From the NCBI RefSeq assembly GCF_017916475.1, contig NZ_JAFMTB010000001.1:1388849-1452848 (forward strand): a stretch of DNA of 64,000 nt, given 5' to 3'. The DNA is from Patulibacter sp. SYSU D01012 (GTDB taxonomy: Bacteria; Actinomycetota; Thermoleophilia; Solirubrobacterales; Solirubrobacteraceae). Under the pieces are notes generated by a model. That model saw nothing but the letters and a program-made list of their open reading frames with translations. It searched no databases and had not been told where the DNA came from. Shown here in pieces: positions 26,789 to 35,743 of this stretch (position 1 is the stretch's first letter; every line of letters starts with the position of its first letter). A program made the position numbers and the translations under genes.

Positions 26789-27901
26789 ATGGTTCAGCGC
26801 TCCGGCGAAGAGTTCCCTGAACTCGAAGGTCGTCAGGAACCTCGTCTGGTGAAGGCGCTCGAGATGATTGCGCCGGGAACCGCTCTCCGGGAGGGGATCG
26901 ACTCGATCCTCAACGCGCACACCGGCGGCCTCCTCGCGATCGGGGAGCCGGAGGAGATCTCCCACCTCTGCTCCGGCGGCATCCGCCTGGACATCGACTA
27001 CACGCCGGCGCTGCTCTACCAGCTGGCGAAGATGGACGGCGCGATCACGCTGAACGCCAACGCGACGAAGATCGCGATGGCGAACGTGCAGCTCGTCCCC
27101 GACCCGACGATCCTCACGCAGGAGACGGGCACCCGCCACCGCACCGCGGAGCGGGTGAGCAAGCAGACGTCCGCGCTCGTCATCGCGATCTCGCAGCGCC
27201 GCGAGGTCGTGTCGCTCTACGTGGACGGCATGCGGTACCAGCTCGACCAGATCCCGGTCGTCCTGGCGAAGGCGAACCAGGCCCTCGCGACGCTCGACAA
27301 GTACCGGGCGCGCCTGGACCAGGTCTCGACGCGCCTGTCGGCCCTCGAGTTCGAGGGCGGCGCCTCGCTGCACGACGTGCTGACGGTGCTGCAGCGCGCC
27401 GAGCTCGTCTCGCGCATGGCGGTCGAGATCGAGCGCTACATCGTCGAGCTCGGCACGGACGGCCGCCTCATCGAGATGCAGCTCGAGGAGACGACCGTGG
27501 GCACCGCCGGCGAGAAGGCCGCGCTCGTGCGCGACTACTCGACGGATCCGAGCGAGGAGGCCGTCGCGGCCGCGCTCGACCAGCTGCCCCGCCTGCCGCA
27601 CCAGGACCTTCTCGATTTCGGTCGACTCGCCGAGCTGCTCGGCTTCAACCGGAAGCTCAACACGCTGGACTACCCGGTCAGCCCTCGCGGGCACCGGGTG
27701 CTCGGGCGCATCCCGCGCCTGCCCAAGCTCGTCGTCCAGCAGATCATCGACCGGTTCGGTGGCCTGGACGAGCTGCTCGTCGGAACGGACGCCGAACTCG
27801 AATCGGTGCCCGGCGTCGGCGAGATCCGGGCGAAGGACATCCGCGAGGGCCTTCGCCGCCTGCAGGAGATCAACCTCGTCGACCGGTACCTGCAGACGTG
27901 A
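26789..27901 (+). CDS. disA: Diadenylate cyclase DisA (DNA integrity scanning protein)
   Basis: DisA makes c-di-AMP from two ATP and slows when bound to branched DNA. The 370-residue protein has the DAC domain with DGA (83-85) and GTRHR (114-118), the two catalytic motifs, then a helical linker and a C-terminal helix-hairpin-helix domain (ELESVPGVGEIRAKDIREGLRRLQE). The first 20 residues extend beyond the usual N-terminus. A c-di-AMP riboswitch occurs in this window at about 49.1-49.3 kb. carD follows 73 bases later. Confidence 0.96.
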   Translation: MVQRSGEEFPELEGRQEPRLVKALEMIAPGTALREGIDSILNAHTGGLLAIGEPEEISHLCSGGIRLDIDYTPALLYQLAKMDGAITLNANATKIAMANVQLVPDPTILTQETGTRHRTAERVSKQTSALVIAISQRREVVSLYVDGMRYQLDQIPVVLAKANQALATLDKYRARLDQVSTRLSALEFEGGASLHDVLTVLQRAELVSRMAVEIERYIVELGTDGRLIEMQLEETTVGTAGEKAALVRDYSTDPSEEAVAAALDQLPRLPHQDLLDFGRLAELLGFNRKLNTLDYPVSPRGHRVLGRIPRLPKLVVQQIIDRFGGLDELLVGTDAELESVPGVGEIRAKDIREGLRRLQEINLVDRYLQT

Positions 27902-27964
27902 CGCACCCAGCGCGTCACGCCGGCCGGACCGGTCGTTTCCCCCGCGCGCGTCGCGGGCCATCCC

Positions 27965-27970
27965 AGGAGG
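27965..27970 (+). promoter_or_regulatory. Perfect Shine-Dalgarno of carD
   Basis: AGGAGG lies four bases before ATG 27975. It is one of few consensus ribosome sites in the window, suggesting carD is translated from a leadered or disA-carD message at high level. Confidence 0.6.
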
Positions 27971-27974
27971 GACT

Positions 27975-28607
27975 ATGACTGACACCATCGACGACGACCT
28001 GTTCGAGATCCCTGCCCCCACGGCAGGCGAGTGCGACTTCCAGGTCGGCGACCACGTCGTCTACCCGCACCACGGAGCGGGAGTCGTCAAGTCCCGGGCG
28101 CCGCGCAAGGTGCAGGGTGAGGAGCGCGAGTACCTCAAGATCCGCATCCTCCACAGCGACATGACCGTGCACGTGCCGTGCGATCAGGCGTCGTCGGTGG
28201 GCCTCCGGCGGATCATCGACGAGGAGACGATGCGCAAGGTCCTGGGCGTGCTCGAGGGTCCGTGCACGGACATGCCGAAGAACTGGAACCGGCGCTTCAA
28301 GTACAACCGCGAGAAGATCAAGACGGGCAACATCTACGAGCTCGCCGAGGTCGTCCGCAACCTCGCCACGCGCGAGAACGAGAAGGGCCTCTCGACGGGC
28401 GAGAAGCAGATGTTCACCCGGACGAAGAAGGTCCTCGCGTCCGAGCTGATGTACGCCCTCGAGAAGACCGAGGACGAGGCCGAGGAGTACCTCGACGGCA
28501 TCCTCGCGCCGCCGGCCGACGGCGCCCCGCAGGCGATCGCCCCCGCCGACGCGGACGACGAGGTCGACGCCGACGAGGCCGAGGCGGAGCTCGCGCTCCA
28601 GGACTGA
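27975..28607 (+). CDS. carD: CarD-family RNA polymerase-binding regulator
   Basis: CarD binds the polymerase beta lobe and stabilises open complexes at rRNA and other promoters. The 210-residue protein has the Tudor-like polymerase-interacting domain (FQVGDHVVYPHHGAGVV ... EYLKIRI) and the helical DNA-binding domain with the conserved Trp in KNWNRR. It extends past the usual 160 residues by an acidic Ala/Asp/Glu tail. disA-carD-ispD is also the arrangement in mycobacterial relatives (carD-ispD-ispF). Confidence 0.95.
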   Translation: MTDTIDDDLFEIPAPTAGECDFQVGDHVVYPHHGAGVVKSRAPRKVQGEEREYLKIRILHSDMTVHVPCDQASSVGLRRIIDEETMRKVLGVLEGPCTDMPKNWNRRFKYNREKIKTGNIYELAEVVRNLATRENEKGLSTGEKQMFTRTKKVLASELMYALEKTEDEAEEYLDGILAPPADGAPQAIAPADADDEVDADEAEAELALQD

Positions 28608-28646
28608 GCGCCTGCCGGTGCTCGTCCCCTCCGCCGGCACGCCGCG

Positions 28647-29393
28647 ATGGCCGTAGCGGTCGTCGTGGCCGCCGGCCGCGGCGAGCGCCTGGGGCACGCC
28701 CGCCCCAAGGCGCTCGTGCCGCTGCTGGACCGCCCGCTGCTGGCGTGGTCCCTCGAGGCGCTCCTGGCCGTTCGGCCGCTGGGGCGCCTCGTCGTCGTGC
28801 TGCCCGCCGGCGAGGAGCTGCCCGCCGACCCGGCGGCGTGGGGGCTGACCCCCGGCGCGTGGGACGGCCCCGACGGGCGCCCGCGCGTGACCGCCGTCCC
28901 CGGCGGGGCGGAGCGCTCGCACTCCGTGCGGGCGGGCCTGGCGGCGTGCGGCGACGGGCCGCCGGGCGAGCCGGTGCTCGTCCACGACGGCGCCCGGCCG
29001 CTCGTCACCCCGCAGATCGTCCGCGACTGCCTGCTGCCGATCGCGCAGGGGGCCGACGCGGCGATCGCCGCCGCGCCCGTGGTCGACACGGTCAAGCAGG
29101 CCGACGGTGACGCCGGCGGCCTGCCGCGCGTGGTCCGCACCGTCGACCGCTCGCGCCTCTGGGCCGTGCAGACGCCGCAGGTCTTCCGGCGCGCCGCGCT
29201 CGAGGCCGCGCTCGCGCAGCCCGACGACGTGCTGGCCGCGGCGACGGACGACGCGTCGCTGGTGGAGGCCGCCGGCGGCGACGTGCGGCTCGTACCGTGT
29301 CCACGCACGAACCTGAAGGTCACGGTCCCCGAGGACCTGCACCTCGCCGGGCTGCTCCTGGCCGACCTGCGACAGAATCCGGGCCCGTGCTGA
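28647..29393 (+). CDS. ispD: 2-C-methyl-D-erythritol 4-phosphate cytidylyltransferase
   Basis: This enzyme adds CMP to methylerythritol phosphate in the non-mevalonate isoprenoid pathway. The 248-residue protein has AAGRGERLG at the CTP site, VHDGARPLV, the RSRLWAVQTPQVF segment and TNLKVTVPEDL near the end. An extra loop (GLTPGAWDGPDGRPR) lies around 65-80. Its last seven bases overlap the start of the PHP gene, so translation is coupled. Confidence 0.95.
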   Translation: MAVAVVVAAGRGERLGHARPKALVPLLDRPLLAWSLEALLAVRPLGRLVVVLPAGEELPADPAAWGLTPGAWDGPDGRPRVTAVPGGAERSHSVRAGLAACGDGPPGEPVLVHDGARPLVTPQIVRDCLLPIAQGADAAIAAAPVVDTVKQADGDAGGLPRVVRTVDRSRLWAVQTPQVFRRAALEAALAQPDDVLAAATDDASLVEAAGGDVRLVPCPRTNLKVTVPEDLHLAGLLLADLRQNPGPC

Positions 29394-30310
29394 CCGACCT
29401 CCACGTCCACCTGCGGCCCGACGCCCACCCGTCGGAGCCGGAGCAGTACTTCACGGCCGCGAACGCCGAGCGCTACCGCGAGGCGGCCGGGCGGCGCGGC
29501 GTGACGGAGCTGGGCGTGTCGGAGCACATCCACCGCTTCTCCGCCGCCCTCGACGTGTGGCAGCACCCGTTCTGGCGCTGGTCCGCCACGGACGACCTGG
29601 ACGCGTACTGCACGTTCGTGCGGGAGCAGACCGACCTGAAGCTCGGGATCGAGGCGGACTTCGTCGCCGGCCGCGAGGACCGCATGGCGACCCTGCTCGA
29701 GGCGCGCGACTGGGACTACGTCGTCGGCTCGGTGCACTTCCTCGCCGACCGCGGCGTCGACGCCGAGTACTCCGAGTCCGGCAGCAACTGGGACGTCTGG
29801 CGCGGCGCGGGCAGCGCCGACGAGGTCTGGAAGCGCTACTTCGAGACGCTCGCGGAGTGCGCCCGGTCCGGCCTGTACGACGTGCTGGCCCACCCCGACC
29901 TGGTCAAGGTGTGGGGCCCGGCGCGCCCGACGCCCGAGCGCGATCCCCGCTTCTTCTACGAGCCGGCGATCGAGGCCATCGCCGAGACCGGCATCGTCGT
30001 CGAGCTCTCGACCGCCGGCCTGCGCAAGCCGGTCGGCGAGCTCTATCCCGCCCGGGCGTTCCTCGAGATGGTCGCCGACGCCGGCAACCCCGTCGCGCTG
30101 TCGAGCGACGCGCACACCCCCGAGCAGCTCGGCTGGGGCTACGCGGAGGCGCTCGAGCTGCTCGACGCCGTCGGGATCACCCAGCTGACGACGTTCGAGC
30201 GGCGCACGGCGCGGGCGATCCCGATCGAGGACGCCGACCGCGAGGCCGCGCACCGCCACGGCGACACGCCGCCGCCCCCGGTCGACCCGGCGACGGGGCG
30301 CCCGGCATGA
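29387..30310 (+). CDS. PHP-domain phosphoesterase (histidinol-phosphatase-like)
   Basis: A 307-residue metallo-hydrolase. DLHVHL at the N-terminus, SEHIHRF, GIEADFV, GSVHFL, AHPDLVK and SSDAHTPE are the metal-binding motifs of the PHP family, in the order seen in HisK histidinol-phosphatases. No his genes are nearby, so other sugar or nucleotide phosphates are possible. It overlaps ispD at its start and ispF by four bases (ATGA) at its end, so it is inserted in the isoprenoid operon. The C-terminal 30 residues are polar and Pro-rich. Confidence 0.85.
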   Translation: MLTDLHVHLRPDAHPSEPEQYFTAANAERYREAAGRRGVTELGVSEHIHRFSAALDVWQHPFWRWSATDDLDAYCTFVREQTDLKLGIEADFVAGREDRMATLLEARDWDYVVGSVHFLADRGVDAEYSESGSNWDVWRGAGSADEVWKRYFETLAECARSGLYDVLAHPDLVKVWGPARPTPERDPRFFYEPAIEAIAETGIVVELSTAGLRKPVGELYPARAFLEMVADAGNPVALSSDAHTPEQLGWGYAEALELLDAVGITQLTTFERRTARAIPIEDADREAAHRHGDTPPPPVDPATGRPA

Positions 30311-30804
30311 GCCCGCTCCCGGACGTCCGGACCGGCCTGGGGTGGGACAGCCACCGCCTGGCGGAGGGGCGCGACCTGATCCTCGGCGGGGTGCGCATCG
30401 ACAGCCCCGTCGGCCTGGACGGGCACAGCGACGCCGACGTGCTGGCCCACGCGGTCATCGACGCGCTGCTCGGCGCCGCCGGGCTCGGCGACATCGGCGA
30501 GCACTTCCCCGACACGGACGAGCGCTGGCGCGGCGCGGACTCGATCGCGCTGCTGCGCCACGTCGCCGGGCTGCTCGGCGGCGACGGGTGGACGATCGGC
30601 AACGTCGACGCGACCGTGGTCCTCGAGCGGCCGAAGCTCGGCCCGCACAAGGCCGAGATGGAGACGCGGCTGGCCGCGGCGATCGGGATCGACGCGGCGC
30701 GCGTGAACGTCAAGGCCACGACGGCGGAGCGCCTCGACGCCGTGGGCCGGGGCGAGGGCGCCGTCGCCCAGGCCGTGGCCACGATCCTGCGTCCGGCGTC
30801 CTGA
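30307..30804 (+). CDS. ispF: 2-C-methyl-D-erythritol 2,4-cyclodiphosphate synthase
   Basis: IspF cyclises the CDP-methylerythritol phosphate product and releases CMP. The 165-residue protein has the zinc motif GLGWDSHRL (usual G-x-G-x-D-x-H), LDGHSDADVLAHAVIDALLGA, GDIGEHFPDTD and NVKATTAERLDAVGRGEG. It starts with ATG overlapping the PHP stop. The intermediate step IspE is not in this window. Confidence 0.96.
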   Translation: MSPLPDVRTGLGWDSHRLAEGRDLILGGVRIDSPVGLDGHSDADVLAHAVIDALLGAAGLGDIGEHFPDTDERWRGADSIALLRHVAGLLGGDGWTIGNVDATVVLERPKLGPHKAEMETRLAAAIGIDAARVNVKATTAERLDAVGRGEGAVAQAVATILRPAS

Positions 30805-30887
30805 GCGCCGCGCCGACCGCGCCGCCCTCGGGGCCGGACGCCCCGGCCGGCGGCCCCGGGACGGGACCGCCCGCGCAGCCCCGCGGC

Positions 30888-30893
30888 TACGAT
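30888..30893 (+). promoter_or_regulatory. -10 box TACGAT for the glycosyltransferase pair
   Basis: TACGAT ends nine bases before ATG 30903. It would allow the two membrane protein genes to be transcribed separately from the isp operon. Confidence 0.4.
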
Positions 30894-30902
30894 GTCGCCC
30901 GC

Positions 30903-32360
30903 ATGGGCGCCCGCATCCGTACGCCCGTGATCACCGTCGCCGGGGCGATCCTGCTCCTGGCGCTGCTCTCCCTGATCGCGCCGTCGACGGCGACCTACGA
31001 CCCGTGGGCGTGGATCGTGTGGGGCCGCGAGGTGGTTCACGGCGACCTCAACACCGTCGACGGTCCCTCGTGGAAGCCGCTGCCCGTGGTCGTCACGGCG
31101 CTGGCGGCCCCGCTGGGGTCCGTCGCGCCCGACGTCTGGATCGTGGTCGCCCGCGCCGGCGCGCTCGCGGCGGGGGTCTCCGCCTTCCTCGTCGGCCGCC
31201 GCGTGGCGGGCCCGGTCGCCGGCGTGCTGGCCGCGGTGCCGCTCCTGCTCGCCCCCTGGTTCTTCTGGCACGGGTGGCTGGCCAACTCCGAGGGGCTCCT
31301 CGTCGCGATCGTGCTGGGCGCGATCGCGGCCGAGCTGGACGGCCGACGGCGGCTGGCGCTCGCCCTCGGCATCGCGGCCGGGCTGCTGCGGCCCGAGGCC
31401 TGGCCGTTCGTCGGGCTGTACGCCGCCTGGCTGTTCTGGCGGGCGACGCCGCGCGGCCGCGTCGGCATCGTCGCCGCCATGGCCGTCCTGCCGCTGGCGT
31501 GGCTGCTGCCCGAGAAGTGGGGGTCGGGCGACTACTGGCGCGCCGCGACCCGCGCGCAGAACCCCGACCCCGGCGCCGTGTCGCTGACCGCCCGGCCGTG
31601 GCTCACGCTGCTGCGCAACTTCACCGAGATGATCCCGCTGAGCGCCTGGGTCGTCCTCGTCGCGACGGCGCTGCTGGCGGTCGCCGTGGCCGTCCGCGCC
31701 CGTCGGGGGGCCGGCGCCCCGCCCCGGGCCGCGTCGCTCTCCGCCGACGCCCGCACCGCCCGGCCGGACCCGCTCGTGGCGACCGCGGTCATCGCGGCGT
31801 TCGGGCTGGCCTGGTTCCTGCTCGTGCTCGTCATGACCGAGCGCGGGTTCTCCGGGAACGAGCGGTACCTCATCCAGCCCGTCGCGCTGATCGTCGTCGC
31901 GATCGCCTGCGCCGCCGGTCTCGTGCTCCGCGAGCTGCCGCGCCCGGTGACCGCCGTCGCGCTCGGCGCCTTCGCGGTGCTGGTCGTCGTCACGGCGGTC
32001 AGCGAGCTGCCCAAGCAGGTGCGCCGCGTGACGTACGAGGCGCACCTGGTCGACGAGCTGCCGGACGCGATCGCCGCGGCGGGCGGCGCGGCGCGGCTGC
32101 GCGCGTGCGCGCCCGTGCGGACCCTCAACCTGATGGTCCCGCAGGTGGCGTGGCAGCTGCGGACGCACGCCAGCGACGTCTCGGCCGTGGTGAAGGGCAC
32201 GCCGCAGCCGCGCGAGGCCGTCCTGTTCCGCCTGCGGCTGACCCAGGGCGACTCGCTGCGGCCGTCGCTCGCGGCGATCGCTCCCCGTCGGCGCGTCCTC
32301 GCCCGCACCCCCCACTGGCAGATCGAGGCGACCTGCCGCCCCACGACCGGAGCGCGATGA
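30903..32360 (+). CDS. Polytopic membrane protein, GT-C glycosyltransferase-like
   Basis: A 485-residue integral membrane protein with about ten hydrophobic helices. A first-loop segment, TYDPWAWIVWGREVVHGDLNT, places acidic residues after the first helix, as in GT-C enzymes that use polyprenyl-phosphate sugars. The soluble C-terminal 100 residues follow the last helix. The family is not identified exactly. The next gene overlaps by four bases (ATGA) and encodes a clearer GT-C protein, so they probably act in one glycan pathway. Confidence 0.75.
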   Translation: MGARIRTPVITVAGAILLLALLSLIAPSTATYDPWAWIVWGREVVHGDLNTVDGPSWKPLPVVVTALAAPLGSVAPDVWIVVARAGALAAGVSAFLVGRRVAGPVAGVLAAVPLLLAPWFFWHGWLANSEGLLVAIVLGAIAAELDGRRRLALALGIAAGLLRPEAWPFVGLYAAWLFWRATPRGRVGIVAAMAVLPLAWLLPEKWGSGDYWRAATRAQNPDPGAVSLTARPWLTLLRNFTEMIPLSAWVVLVATALLAVAVAVRARRGAGAPPRAASLSADARTARPDPLVATAVIAAFGLAWFLLVLVMTERGFSGNERYLIQPVALIVVAIACAAGLVLRELPRPVTAVALGAFAVLVVVTAVSELPKQVRRVTYEAHLVDELPDAIAAAGGAARLRACAPVRTLNLMVPQVAWQLRTHASDVSAVVKGTPQPREAVLFRLRLTQGDSLRPSLAAIAPRRRVLARTPHWQIEATCRPTTGAR

Positions 32361-33979
32361 GCACGTCCACCGCCCCGACGCGCGCGACCGGCCGCGTCCT
32401 CGCCCTCGTCCGCTGGCTGCTCGGCCGCGGCGCGCCCGTGACGGTGGCGCTGCTCCTGCTGTGGTCGATCTTCCTCCGCACGCGCAACCTCGACGCCCCG
32501 TTCTGGATCGACGAGGGCATCAGCGTCGGCGTCGCGAACTTCCCCTTCGCCGACATCCCGGCGGCGCTCCGGCTGGACGGCAACCCGCCGATCTACTACC
32601 TGCTGCTCAACCTGTGGCTCGGGGCGTTCGGGGACAGCGTGGAGGCGGCGCACGCGCTGTCCGTCCTCTTCGCGATCGCGACCGTGCCCGTGACGTACCT
32701 GCTGGCCCGGCGGCCGCTCGGCCGCGTGCCGGCGCTGGGGGCCACCGCGATCGCGGCGACCCTGCCGTACCTGACGTACTTCGGGCAGGAGACCCGGATG
32801 TACGCGCTCGTGGCGTTGCTGTCGCTGGTGGTCGCGGGCCTGCACCTGCACGTCTTCGCCCCGGGCGCCCGGGCGTCCCGGATCGGCCTGGCGGTCGCGC
32901 TGGTCGTCGCGCTCTACACGCACACCTGGAGCGTCTTCCTCGTCGGCGGGAGCGTCGTCGCCGTCGGCGCGCGGGCGCTGCTGCAGCCGGGGCGCCAGGC
33001 CCGCTGGCGGGTCGTGCGGATCGGCTTCCTCATCCACCTGGCCGCGGCCGTGGCGTGGGCGCCGTGGCTGCCGACCCTCGCGCGGCAGGCGCGCGAGACG
33101 GGGGCGCCGTGGTCGCTGCGCCCGACGCTCCAGATGCTGATGGAGGCGTTCGGCTCCGTCGTGCAGCCGACGGTCCCGGCGGTCGTGTTCGTCGCCGCGC
33201 TGGTCTTCGGCGGCACGGTCCTCGGGGCCGCCCGCCGCGGGCGCACGACGATCGCCAACGTCCCGCCGCCCGCCGAGGCGCAGACGCTGCGCGACCACGC
33301 GATCGTGCTCGCGGCCCTGCTCGCCGCGACGCTGCTCTTCGCGTACGTCGGCTCCCTCGTGAGCCCGGCGTGGGCCAACCGCTACATGGCGGTGATCGTG
33401 GGCCCGACGATCCTGCTGCCGGGCGTCCTGCTGACCCGCTCGGGTCGCACGCCGGCCGTCGTCCTGCTCCTGCTGTGCGTGGCGTGGGGCACCGCGACGC
33501 AGGGCGCGCGCCTGCGGGACAAGGCGACCCCGCAGGCGATGATCGAGTCCGCGGCCCACGACCTGCGGCCCGGGGACCTGGTGATCTCGGTGCACCCCGA
33601 GCAGCTGCCGGTGATCGCGTTCGGCCTGGACAAGGCCGGCGCCCCGTCCGGCGTCCGCTTCGCGACGTCGCTGGGGCGGCAGCGCGACGTGCGGATCTTC
33701 GACTGGCGGCACGGGCTGGACCGGCTGCAGGCGGCGGAGCCGTGGATCGTCGCGGACCGGCTGATCCGGGCGCAGCGCCCCGGATCGACCATCCTGCTCG
33801 CGCTTCCCGTACTCTCCAGGGGCAACTGGCAGGGACCCTGGACCCGTCTGGTCGCCGACCGAACCCGCGCCTGGCGCGCCCTCCTGCAGGCCGACCCGCG
33901 CCTGCGCCTGGTGGGCCGCCGGCCGGCGATCGGTCCGGGCCAGGGCGTCTTTGGCGTACTCTTCACCGTTCGTCCGTGA
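32357..33979 (+). CDS. GT-C family glycosyltransferase (ArnT/PMT_2-like)
   Basis: A 540-residue membrane protein. After the first helix (about 27-42) comes LDAPFWIDEGISV, the acidic motif of the ArnT/PMT superfamily, then NPPIYYLLLNLWLGAFG and GQETRMYALVALLSL, both typical of PMT_2 proteins. About ten helices end near residue 390, followed by a soluble domain of 150 residues. The donor would be a polyprenyl-phosphate sugar and the reaction would face outside. The acceptor is unknown. Translation is coupled to the preceding gene. Confidence 0.82.
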   Translation: MSTSTAPTRATGRVLALVRWLLGRGAPVTVALLLLWSIFLRTRNLDAPFWIDEGISVGVANFPFADIPAALRLDGNPPIYYLLLNLWLGAFGDSVEAAHALSVLFAIATVPVTYLLARRPLGRVPALGATAIAATLPYLTYFGQETRMYALVALLSLVVAGLHLHVFAPGARASRIGLAVALVVALYTHTWSVFLVGGSVVAVGARALLQPGRQARWRVVRIGFLIHLAAAVAWAPWLPTLARQARETGAPWSLRPTLQMLMEAFGSVVQPTVPAVVFVAALVFGGTVLGAARRGRTTIANVPPPAEAQTLRDHAIVLAALLAATLLFAYVGSLVSPAWANRYMAVIVGPTILLPGVLLTRSGRTPAVVLLLLCVAWGTATQGARLRDKATPQAMIESAAHDLRPGDLVISVHPEQLPVIAFGLDKAGAPSGVRFATSLGRQRDVRIFDWRHGLDRLQAAEPWIVADRLIRAQRPGSTILLALPVLSRGNWQGPWTRLVADRTRAWRALLQADPRLRLVGRRPAIGPGQGVFGVLFTVRP

Positions 33980-34045
33980 CCTTTTCTTCGGTCATGGGTA
34001 TTGGTCCTTGACCATGCGCGCCGCACCCCGACCGTAGGAGTCCCG

Positions 34046-35593
34046 ATGCACGGCACCCCCTCGTCCTCCACATCCTCCACCGCGCCCGAGGGCACGACCC
34101 TCGTCGTCGGCGGCGGCCCCGCCGGCCTGACCGCCGGCTACCTGCTGGCCAAGCGCGATGCGGACGTCGTCGTCTACGAGGCGGCCGACCAGGTCGGCGG
34201 CATCGCGATGACCGTGGAGCGCGACGGGTACCGCTTCGACCTCGGCGGCCACCGCTTCTTCACCAAGGTCCGCGAGGTCGAGGACCTCTGGTACGAGATC
34301 ATGGGCGACGAGTTCCTGCGCCGCCCGCGGATGTCCCGGATCTACTGGAACAAGAAGTTCCTGGACTACCCGCTCAACGGGATGGACGTCATCAAGAAGC
34401 TCGGGCCGATCGAGCTGACGCGCTCCGGCCTGTCCTACCTGTGGGCGGTCGCGAAGAAGCCGTTCCGCCGCAAGCCCGAGACGTCGCTCGAGGAGTGGGT
34501 CTCCAACCGCTTCGGCAAGCGGCTCTACACCCACTTCTTCAAGACCTACACCGAGAAGGTGTGGGGGCGTCCCGCGAGCGAGATGACGGCCGACTGGGCC
34601 GCGCAGCGCATCAAGGGCCTCTCCTTCGTCACGGCGGCCAAGGACGCGTTCTTCCCGAACAAGAACGGCGACGTCAAGACGCTGATCAAGGAGTTCGACT
34701 ACCCCCGCTACGGCCCGGGCCAGATGTGGGAGAAGATGACGACCGCGATCGAGGAGCGTGGCGGCCAGGTCGCCATGGAGACCCCGATCGAGCGGATGAA
34801 GGTCGAGGGCGGCCGGGTCGTCGAGGTCCAGGCCAACGGCGAGACGATCACCGACTTCGGCAACGTCATCTCGTCGCTGCCGCTGCGCAATCTGCTGCGG
34901 ATGACGGAGGGCGCGCCGGAGCACGTGCGCGCCGCCGCCGAGGCGCTGCGCTACCGCGACTTCCTGACGGTCTCGCTGATCATCGACGGCGAGGACCCGT
35001 TCCCGGACAACTGGATCTACATCCACGAGCCCGGCGTCATCGTCGGCCGCATCCAGAACTTCCGCTCCTGGAGCCCCTGGATGGTCCCCGACGAGACCAA
35101 GGGCTGCGTCGGCATGGAGTACTTCTGCTTCGAGGGCGACGACCTGTGGACCTCGAAGGACGAGGACCTGGTCGCGCTCGCGACGAAGGAGCTCGAGCAG
35201 ATCGGTCTGGCCAAGCCCGGCACGGTCGAGCGCGGCTACGTCGTGCGCGTCCCGAAGGCGTACCCGGACTACGTGGACGGCTACGCCGAGAACGTCCAGA
35301 TCATCAAGAGCTGGATCGCCGGGATCGAGAACCTGCAGCAGGTCGGCCGCAACGGGCTGCACCGCTACAACAACTCGGACCACTCCATGCTCACCGCCAT
35401 GCGCGCGGTGGACAACCTCTACGGCGAGGACCACGACCTGTGGGAGGTCAACGCCGAGGACGTGTACCTGGAGGAGGGCGAGACGCAGCAGAGCCCGTAC
35501 CCGTACCGCGCCGGCGCGACGCCGAGCGGCGAGGTCGGCGCCCACGACGACGTCGCCGTCCGCACGAGCGACGAGGTCTCCTCGGGCCGCTGA
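34046..35593 (+). CDS. NAD(P)/FAD-dependent oxidoreductase (UDP-galactopyranose mutase / amine oxidase-like)
   Basis: A 515-residue flavoprotein. The dinucleotide fold LVVGGGPAGLTAGYLLAKRDADVVVYEA (about 15-42) is followed by QVGGIA and GYRFDLGGHRFFTK. RMSRIYWNKKFLDYPL and the KVWGRPASEMTADWAAQRI region resemble Glf-like enzymes that process nucleotide-linked sugars. TAGGAG sits five bases before ATG 34046, so this start is preferred over a TTG at 34001. It follows the two GT-C genes and may act on the same glycan; the substrate is not established. Confidence 0.85.
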   Translation: MHGTPSSSTSSTAPEGTTLVVGGGPAGLTAGYLLAKRDADVVVYEAADQVGGIAMTVERDGYRFDLGGHRFFTKVREVEDLWYEIMGDEFLRRPRMSRIYWNKKFLDYPLNGMDVIKKLGPIELTRSGLSYLWAVAKKPFRRKPETSLEEWVSNRFGKRLYTHFFKTYTEKVWGRPASEMTADWAAQRIKGLSFVTAAKDAFFPNKNGDVKTLIKEFDYPRYGPGQMWEKMTTAIEERGGQVAMETPIERMKVEGGRVVEVQANGETITDFGNVISSLPLRNLLRMTEGAPEHVRAAAEALRYRDFLTVSLIIDGEDPFPDNWIYIHEPGVIVGRIQNFRSWSPWMVPDETKGCVGMEYFCFEGDDLWTSKDEDLVALATKELEQIGLAKPGTVERGYVVRVPKAYPDYVDGYAENVQIIKSWIAGIENLQQVGRNGLHRYNNSDHSMLTAMRAVDNLYGEDHDLWEVNAEDVYLEEGETQQSPYPYRAGATPSGEVGAHDDVAVRTSDEVSSGR

Positions 35594-35635
35594 GCCCGCC
35601 CGGCCCCGTCCGCGGGGCCATCCGCCGAGGATTCA

Positions 35636-35666
35636 CGGGCCCCCGCGTCGTCGACGCGGGGGCCCG
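35636..35666 (+). terminator. Terminator hairpin before cysS
   Basis: A 14-bp perfect stem (arms 35636-35649 and 35653-35666) with loop GTC lies 42 bases after the flavoprotein stop. Confidence 0.6.
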
Positions 35667-35728
35667 CGTCGTCGAGGCGCCATCGCCGGCGGCGGGCCGG
35701 CGGCGACGTGGGCGGCAGGGGCGTCGTT

Positions 35729-35734
35729 TACCCT
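35729..35734 (+). promoter_or_regulatory. -10 box TACCCT for cysS
   Basis: TACCCT, preceded by GTT, ends nine bases before the cysS GTG; the transcript is probably leaderless. Confidence 0.45.
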
Positions 35735-35743
35735 GACCCTCCC

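Noticed and set aside
33980-34045. GGGTAT before the flavoprotein gene as a sigma-B-type promoter
   Set aside because: No GTTT-like -35 lies at the right distance; the short palindrome TGGTC-CTT-GACCA there is too weak to call.
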